The position numbers were made by a program, and so were the translations under genes. The notes beneath the pieces are model-generated. The model was not told the origin of the DNA. It ran no database searches and saw only the letters and a list, made by a program, of their open reading frames with translations. Shown one piece after another: positions 58,975-64,000 of a stretch of 64,000 nt of DNA. The DNA is taken from assembly GCF_014269205.2 (NCBI RefSeq), contig NZ_JABWRY020000001.1, positions 4,278,001 to 4,342,000 on the forward strand. Reading direction: 5' to 3'. Within the stretch, counting starts at the first letter, position 1. Each line of letters begins with the position of its first letter. The DNA comes from Pseudomonas kermanshahensis. Lineage in GTDB: Bacteria; Pseudomonadota; Gammaproteobacteria; Pseudomonadales; Pseudomonadaceae.

Positions 58975-59106
58975 GGGAATCTCCCATACATGCCGGGGCC
59001 TGAAGCCGTGATAGAGCAGATTGATCAACCAGTCGGGGAAAGCAATTTGACGGGGGTGCGGCCAGGTTATAGCTTGGAGCTGAGTCCCTCCCATTCGAGC
59101 GCAATC

Positions 59107-60111
59107 GTGGAACAGAACAGCCGGGCCCTGATCGACGGCTTCAACCGGAAAATCGACTACCTGCGGATGTCGGTCACCGACCGCTGCGACTTCCGCTGCG
59201 TGTACTGCATGGCTGAAGACATGCAGTTCCTGCCGCGCCAGCAGATCCTAAGCCTCGAAGAACTGTTCCAGGTGGCTGAGCGCTTCGTCGCATTGGGCAC
59301 CCGCAAAATCCGCCTGACCGGTGGCGAGCCGCTGGTGCGCCAGGGCATCGTCGAGCTGTGCGGGCGCATCGCCGCCCTGCCCGGCCTGCGCGAACTGTGC
59401 ATGACCAGCAACGGCTCGCAACTCGGGCGCCTGGCCCAGCCGCTGTTCGACGCCGGCGTCTCGCGCCTGAATATCAGCCTCGACAGCCTGGACCCTGGGC
59501 GCTTCAAGCAACTGACCCGCACCGGCGACCTCAACCAGGTGATCGCCGGCATCGACGCCTCGCGCCAGGCAGGCTTTCGCAAGACCAAGCTCAACTGCGT
59601 AGTGCTCAAGGGCCGCAACGATGACGAACTGGTCGACCTGGTGCGCTTTGCCATCGACCGCGAGCTGGACATCACCTTCATCGAAGAAATGCCCCTGGGT
59701 AACATCAGCGAACACCAGCGTGGTGAGTCGTTCTACTCCAGTGACGAGGTGCGCGACCGGCTGGCCGAGCAGTTCACCCTGATCGAGTCCACCGAGTCGT
59801 CCCAAGGCCCGGCACGCTACTGGCGCCTGGCCGAAGCGGCGCACACCCGGGTCGGCTTCATCTCGCCGCACAGCCATAACTTCTGCGCCACCTGCAACCG
59901 CGTGCGCCTGACCGTCGAAGGTCGCCTGCTGCTGTGCCTGGGCAACGAGCATTCGGTGGACCTCAAGCAGGTCCTGCGTGCCCACCCGGGCAACGCCGAG
60001 CGCCTGGAAAACGCCATCCGCGACTCCTTGCACCTCAAGCCTTACCGCCATCATTTCGAGGTGGGGGGTGACGTGCAGATCCTGCGTTTCATGAACATGA
60101 CCGGCGGCTGA
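59107..60111 (+). CDS. moaA: GTP 3',8-cyclase (molybdenum cofactor biosynthesis)
   Basis: 334 aa from the GTG at 59107, the usual MoaA length; an in-frame ATG at 58990 would add 39 residues unlike the family. Radical-SAM cluster C27-x3-C31-x2-C34 (CDFRCVYC), LTGGEPL SAM motif, second cluster [15 protein letters not shown] and the essential C-terminal Gly-Gly. Makes the first intermediate of molybdopterin from GTP. Next to a molybdopterin enzyme gene, with moaB 1 kb downstream. Confidence 0.95.
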   Translation: MEQNSRALIDGFNRKIDYLRMSVTDRCDFRCVYCMAEDMQFLPRQQILSLEELFQVAERFVALGTRKIRLTGGEPLVRQGIVELCGRIAALPGLRELCMTSNGSQLGRLAQPLFDAGVSRLNISLDSLDPGRFKQLTRTGDLNQVIAGIDASRQAGFRKTKLNCVVLKGRNDDELVDLVRFAIDRELDITFIEEMPLGNISEHQRGESFYSSDEVRDRLAEQFTLIESTESSQGPARYWRLAEAAHTRVGFISPHSHNFCATCNRVRLTVEGRLLLCLGNEHSVDLKQVLRAHPGNAERLENAIRDSLHLKPYRHHFEVGGDVQILRFMNMTGG

Positions 60112-60131
60112 ACAGCCACCTCTGGATTTCC

Positions 60132-61031
60132 ATGATCGTTCACCCCCGCCCCGATGTGCTGCGCGTGCTGTTCACCCTCAAGGGGTCGATCGTCAAACGC
60201 ATCGCCCTGCGCTGCCTGATGGTCACCCTGCTGGCCGCACTGATCGTGCTGGTCGAGCGCCACTATCCGGCATTTTTCTACCCGGTCAGCGCCACACCGT
60301 TCACCTTGCTGGGCCTGTCGCTGTCGATCTTCATGAGCTTTCGCAACAACGCCTGCTACGACCGCTGGTGGGAAGGCCGCAAGGCCTGGGGCAAGCTGAT
60401 CATCGAGACCCGCTCGTTCGTGCGCGAAAGCGTGGTGATCGCCGACCCGGCACTGCGTGCCGAACTGTTGCGCAGCCTGTGCGGCTTTGCCCATGCGCTC
60501 AACGCCCGGCTGCGCAACGAGGATGACCTGGCGGCCGCCCGGCCTTGGCTGGCCAACCCCAATGCGATCAGCGCGCACAATGTGTGCGACACGATCTTGC
60601 GCGAAGCCGGCGGGCACTGCTCACGGCTGGCGCAACAGGGGCAGATCAGCGATTGGCGCTACAGCGTGCTGGAACAGCGGCTGGTGGGGCTGACCGAAGT
60701 GCAGGCCACCTGCGAGCGGATCAAAGGCACACCGTTGCCGTTCCCCTATACCTTGTTGCTGCACCGCACCATCTACATCTTCTGCCTGCTGCTGCCGTTC
60801 GCCCTGGCTGAACCGCTGGGCTGGTTGGCGCCGCTGTTCACCACCATCGTCGGCTATACGTTTTTTGGGCTGGATGCGATTGGCAACGAACTGGAAGACC
60901 CGTTTGGGCGCGATGAGAACGACCTGCCTACCGATGCGCTGGTGCGCACCGTGGAGCGCGATGTGCTGGCCGGGTTGGGGGTTGAACCGCTGCCACCGGC
61001 ATTGGAGCCGGTGGGGTATGTGTTGAGCTGA
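60132..61031 (+). CDS. Bestrophin-like channel protein (UPF0187/YneE family)
   Basis: 299 aa. Membrane helices ~25-42 and ~52-70, the conserved FRNNACYDRWWEGRKAWGKL signature after helix 2, helices ~205-240, and a late GNELEDPFGRDENDLP calcium-clasp-like motif as in bestrophins. Bacterial members can form anion or cation channels. 20 bp after moaA, so probably co-transcribed although functionally unrelated. Confidence 0.88.
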   Translation: MIVHPRPDVLRVLFTLKGSIVKRIALRCLMVTLLAALIVLVERHYPAFFYPVSATPFTLLGLSLSIFMSFRNNACYDRWWEGRKAWGKLIIETRSFVRESVVIADPALRAELLRSLCGFAHALNARLRNEDDLAAARPWLANPNAISAHNVCDTILREAGGHCSRLAQQGQISDWRYSVLEQRLVGLTEVQATCERIKGTPLPFPYTLLLHRTIYIFCLLLPFALAEPLGWLAPLFTTIVGYTFFGLDAIGNELEDPFGRDENDLPTDALVRTVERDVLAGLGVEPLPPALEPVGYVLS

Positions 61032-61071
61032 TTCTTTTACTGCCTGTGCTGGCCGCTTCGCGGGCAGGGCA

Positions 61072-61611
61072 TTAACCGCGGCGTGCGCAAGCCTCGACAG
61101 GCTTCAGGTGCGGCACGAAGTTGCACGGCCGGTGGCGCGCATCCAGTTGCTCGGCCAGGATCCCTTCCCACGCTGTGCGGCAAGCCCCGGTCGAGCCTGG
61201 CAGGCAGCACACCAAGGTACCGTTGGCGAGCCCAGCCAATGCCCGGCTCTGAATGGTCGATGTGCCGATATCGAGAATGGACAACGCCCGGAACAGCTCG
61301 CCAAAGCCATCGATACGTTTGTCCAACAGGCATTCAACGGCTTCCGGCGTACTGTCACGCCCAGTGAAGCCAGTACCGCCGGTGATCAGTACCACCTGCA
61401 CCTGCTCGTCGGCGATCCAGGTGGCGACCTGGGCGCGGATCTTGTACAGGTCGTCCTTGAGCAGCGCTCGCGCCACCAGACGATGGCCGATTTCCACCGA
61501 GCGGCTGGCCAGCAGCTCACCGGAGGTGTCGGTGTCGTAGGTGCGGGTGTCACTGACGGTCAGTACGGCGATGTTGAGCGGTACGAAGACCGCATCGGGT
61601 TTGACGCTCAC
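61072..61611 (-). CDS. moaB: Molybdenum cofactor biosynthesis protein B
   Basis: 179 aa. MoaB/MogA fold: LTVSDTRT, VVLITGGTGFTGRDSTPEA (molybdopterin-binding loop), LPGSTGACRTAWE. Family members adenylylate molybdopterin or are dispensable paralogues of MogA. Convergent with the bestrophin-like gene; divergent from a LysR gene 141 bp away. Confidence 0.92.
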   Translation of the reverse strand: MSVKPDAVFVPLNIAVLTVSDTRTYDTDTSGELLASRSVEIGHRLVARALLKDDLYKIRAQVATWIADEQVQVVLITGGTGFTGRDSTPEAVECLLDKRIDGFGELFRALSILDIGTSTIQSRALAGLANGTLVCCLPGSTGACRTAWEGILAEQLDARHRPCNFVPHLKPVEACARRG

Positions 61612-61752
61612 GGTGGGCTACTCCTGAAAGGGCATTGTCACCACGCTAGAGGCACGGCCGGGGGGCGTCCAATCGATATGGCGTACCGGGTGATCAATGA
61701 CATCTATCGCTGACTTGGTTAAGGTCAGCATAACCAGACGCCAGGCACTCCC

Positions 61753-62640
61753 ATGGACATCAAGCAACTCAAGTTCCTCATCGCGCTCGACCAGACTCGC
61801 CATTTTGGCCAGGCCGCAGCGCTGTGCCACATCACCCAGCCGACGCTGTCGATGCGCCTGCGCAACCTGGAAGACGAACTGGACCTGGTGCTGGTCAAAC
61901 GCGGCCAGCGCTTCGAAGGGTTCACCGAAGCCGGCGAACGCATTCTGGCCTGGGCCCGCACGCTGCTGGCGGCCCACGACGGCCTGCAAGCCGAAGCCGC
62001 CAGTTGCCGCGGCCAGGTGGTCGGCAGCCTGCGCCTGGGCACCGTGCCGCTGGCCAGCTTCAACCCGATGCAATTGCTGCTGCCGCTGCGCGAAAAATAC
62101 CCCGAGCTGCACTTCCAGATCAGCTCGCACAGCACCGAGCAGATCATGGATAGCCTGAGCCGCAACCAGCTCGACCTGGGCATCTGCTACCTCGACCAAG
62201 TCAATGCCAGCTTCTTCGAAGTGATCGAGCTGGGCACCACCACCATGGGCCTGCTGCACGATACCCGCCACTTCCAGTTCCAGGCCGACACCCTGCGTTG
62301 GGAAGACCTCGGCGAGATTCCACTGGGTTTGCTGAGCAAAGGCATGCACTACCGTCAATCGCTGGACCTGAGCTTCCGCAGCCGCAGCCTGGAACCCAAC
62401 GCCGTGCTGGAAAGCGACTCGAGCTTCCAGCTGATCCAGGCCATCAGCACCGGCGTGTGCTGCGCGATCATGCCACTGGATTGCGGGTTGGAAGACTTGA
62501 GCGAGCACATGCGCATCCTGCCTATCGTCGACGCCAGCATCCACAGCCCGGTGGGCCTGCTGCTGCGCCGCAGCGAGCCGCGTTCGGCGATTGCCGAGCA
62601 GTGCTTTGACGAGGCGCGCGCGCTGTTTCAACCTTCCTGA
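61753..62640 (+). CDS. LysR-family regulator, divergent from moaB
   Basis: 295 aa. Winged helix DQTRHFGQAAALCHITQPTLSMRLRNLE, then an effector domain. Placed between moaB and an AraC-type gene. Its divergent position suggests it controls moaB and perhaps the molybdoenzyme gene. The last 13 bp overlap the convergent AraC-type gene. Confidence 0.9.
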   Translation: MDIKQLKFLIALDQTRHFGQAAALCHITQPTLSMRLRNLEDELDLVLVKRGQRFEGFTEAGERILAWARTLLAAHDGLQAEAASCRGQVVGSLRLGTVPLASFNPMQLLLPLREKYPELHFQISSHSTEQIMDSLSRNQLDLGICYLDQVNASFFEVIELGTTTMGLLHDTRHFQFQADTLRWEDLGEIPLGLLSKGMHYRQSLDLSFRSRSLEPNAVLESDSSFQLIQAISTGVCCAIMPLDCGLEDLSEHMRILPIVDASIHSPVGLLLRRSEPRSAIAEQCFDEARALFQPS

Positions 62641-63410
62641 GCGGCCGTCGCCTGGCGGTACTGGCGCGGGGTGAAGCCGGTCAGTTGCTTGAACTGGCGG
62701 CTGAAGGCGCTGTGGTCGGTGTAGCCGCACTGCATCGCCACCTCGGTGATTGGCAAGTCGCTGTGCAGCAAGCGATGGGCATGCTCCAGCCGCGCCTTGT
62801 GGATCATCTGCCGTGGCGTGAGGTGGAACACCCGCTTGCAATAGCGCTCCAGCTGCGCCACGGAAATACCCGCGATGCGGGTCAGTTCGCCCATGCTGAT
62901 GGGTTGATGAAAATGCCGACGAATGTGCTCATCCACGGCTGCCAGGCGCTGGTAAGCGGGGTGGGTGTCGGCGGCTGACTGCAGGTCGACCGAGATGCCC
63001 ACCAGGCCGATGATTGCGCCGTCGGGGTTGAGTAAAGGCCGCTTGTGGGTCAGGCACCAACCCGGTTCGCGGCTGCCGTACAGGTGCAGTTCGAGCTGGT
63101 CTTGCAACACCAGGCCATCCTTGAGTACGCGACGGTCCTGCTCGGTGTAGCCGGGGCCCAGTTGTGCCGGGAAGACCTCGGCGCTGGTCTTGCCCAGCAA
63201 GGGCTGCAAACGCTTGAGGCCGCAGCGCTGGACCAGGGTGTTGTTGGCCAGCACGTAGCGGGCGTCGGCGTCCTTGATGAAGATCGCGGCGTTGGGGATC
63301 GCGTCGAGGATCGGCAGCAGCAGGGAGACCCCGGCGAGCAGGGCCTCCAGGGTGGCGGGGCGGTGCTGGTCCAAGGACTGGTACAGGGTTGCCAGGGAAG
63401 GGGCGCTCAT
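62628..63410 (-). CDS. AraC-family regulator with N-terminal PAS domain
   Basis: 260 aa. PAS region (~35-145: AIPNAAIFIKDADARYVLANN; GLVGISVDLQ), then the AraC double helix-turn-helix (~165-255: MGELTRIAGISVAQLERYCKRVF; ITEVAMQCGYTDHSAFSRQFK). The PAS domain probably senses a small ligand or redox state. Divergent from the amino-acid permease gene at the window edge, a plausible target. Confidence 0.9.
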   Translation of the reverse strand: MSAPSLATLYQSLDQHRPATLEALLAGVSLLLPILDAIPNAAIFIKDADARYVLANNTLVQRCGLKRLQPLLGKTSAEVFPAQLGPGYTEQDRRVLKDGLVLQDQLELHLYGSREPGWCLTHKRPLLNPDGAIIGLVGISVDLQSAADTHPAYQRLAAVDEHIRRHFHQPISMGELTRIAGISVAQLERYCKRVFHLTPRQMIHKARLEHAHRLLHSDLPITEVAMQCGYTDHSAFSRQFKQLTGFTPRQYRQATAAQEG

Positions 63411-63431
63411 CGGGTTGATCTCTAATGGCTT

Positions 63432-63520
63432 TACTGGCCTCTTCGCAGCACAAGGCTGCTCCTACAGGAACCGCACTGCCTTGTAGGAGCAGCCTTGTGC
63501 TGCGAAGAGGCCGGCACTGG
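63432..63520. repeat. REP doublet, GCAGCACAAGGCTGC variant
   Basis: Inverted REP units at 63432-63468 and 63483-63520, spaced by 14 bases, immediately upstream of the AraC-type gene start. Confidence 0.9.
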
Positions 63521-63590
63521 CACTGTATCTCCCAAGCCCTTATGCGGTATGGCTTTCAGCCTATCCACGAGCCCACCACCCCGCCACTAC

Positions 63591-63633
63591 TTTTCTGCAA
63601 CTGTGCCGATTTCGTCATCCACCCTGCAGAAAA
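63591..63633. promoter_or_regulatory. Widely spaced inverted repeat upstream of permease
   Basis: TTTTCTGCA (63591-63599) and its exact complement TGCAGAAAA (63625-63633), 25 bases apart, in the 249-bp region before the permease gene. Could be a paired operator or an mRNA leader stem. Nothing else was recognised in this gap. Confidence 0.4.
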
Positions 63634-63769
63634 CCATCAAGAACCGATGCCCAGATCGGTCCACTCTATGCCCCACACAAGCCGCCCAATACCTACAAGA
63701 GCGCGGCCCAAAAAGCCGCACCTCGTGACATCAGACCTGCCTATCCAAAACCTACAAAAAGGCGTACCC

Positions 63770-64000
63770 ATGTCAGGCAAATTCAAAAAACAGCTCTCAT
63801 TGCTCGACCTCACCTTCATCGGCCTAGGCGCCATCTTCGGCTCTGGCTGGCTGTTCGCCGCCAGCCACGTCTCGGCCATCGCTGGCCCCGCCGGTATTTT
63901 GTCCTGGTTCCTCGGCGGTTTCGCCGTGCTGTTGCTGGGTATCGTCTACTGCGAGCTCGGCGCCGCCCTGCCCCGCGCCGGTGGCGTAGTGCGCTACCCG
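63770..64000 (+). CDS. APC-family amino-acid permease (partial, 3' end off window)
   Basis: 77 codons from the ATG at 63770 (AAGG seven bases upstream) to the window edge, no stop. The protein starts MSGKFKKQLSLLDLTFIGLG, with AIFGSGWLFAA in helix 1 (the unwound GSGW/F motif of APC transporters) and helix 2 ILSWFLGGFAVLLLGIVYCELG. Consistent with an amino-acid/polyamine permease. Substrate not inferable from this part. Confidence 0.85.
   Translation, partial: MSGKFKKQLSLLDLTFIGLGAIFGSGWLFAASHVSAIAGPAGILSWFLGGFAVLLLGIVYCELGAALPRAGGVVRYP

Noticed and set aside
58990..59106. ATG at 58990 as moaA start
   Set aside because: It would add 39 residues with no MoaA similarity, starting at the edge of a REP; the GTG at 59107 gives the typical 334-aa protein.

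Overview
The window looks like a chromosomal segment of a Pseudomonas putida-group bacterium. The main evidence is GC-rich coding, Shine-Dalgarno starts of AGGAG/AAGGA type, many copies of the P. putida palindromic REP sequence (core GCGGGCTTGCCCCGCGAAGAGGCCGG and a GCAGCACAAGGCTGCTCCTACA variant), and protein families that all read as Pseudomonas (PvdE, azurin, YcgN/YcgL/Rnd, Pxp, LpxO). Nothing was searched against a database; family names come from motif reading and length. No rRNA, tRNA, CRISPR array, phage or transposase gene was seen.

Region 1 (1-23.8 kb) is a pyoverdine siderophore locus. Four collinear NRPS genes on the minus strand (2159 aa, 2614 aa, 1117 aa, and one that runs off the left edge) carry modules whose adenylation codes I read by hand as Asp, Lys, Asp (with epimerase), Ser and Thr, then an unread sixth residue. 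A stand-alone TauD/SyrP-type hydroxylase gene lies just upstream, consistent with beta-hydroxyaspartate. Divergent from it are an azurin gene and pvdE, the pyoverdine-precursor ABC exporter. A 288-bp long-inverted-repeat element sits between the hydroxylase and the first NRPS gene. A fossil NRPS C-terminus lies between the second and third NRPS genes.

Region 2 (23.8-40 kb) holds housekeeping and metabolic genes: lpxO (lipid A hydroxylase), cysK, a DUF748 protein, a MoxR ATPase/VWA pair, a 5-oxoprolinase operon (transporter-pxpA-pxpB-pxpC with a divergent LysR), a DUF2937 protein, a glutamine amidotransferase-fold protein, oligopeptidase B, a second copy of the long-inverted-repeat element, a proline-rich secreted peptide, a YajD-type HNH protein and a TrmH-family methyltransferase.

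Region 3 (40-46.3 kb) is a catabolic cluster on the minus strand: GntR regulator, FAD amine oxidase, MFS transporter, DapA-family aldolase/dehydratase and aldehyde dehydrogenase. Its substrate cannot be named from sequence. It ends at a terminator whose loop carries a REP.

Region 4 (46.5-64 kb) has mixed genes: a small DUF2892-like membrane protein, a secreted M61-like protein that has lost its zinc ligands, ycgN, a nitroreductase, a 2-hydroxyacid dehydrogenase, ycgL-rnd, eptA, ydcH, a Cys/Met-metabolism PLP enzyme with a divergent Lrp-type regulator, and a molybdenum block (FdhF/YdeP-type oxidoreductase, moaA, moaB, LysR). An AraC-type PAS regulator and the start of an APC amino-acid permease close the window. 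Intergenic spaces in regions 2-4 are dominated by REP doublets, several with further nested palindromes or tandem repeats between the two REPs.
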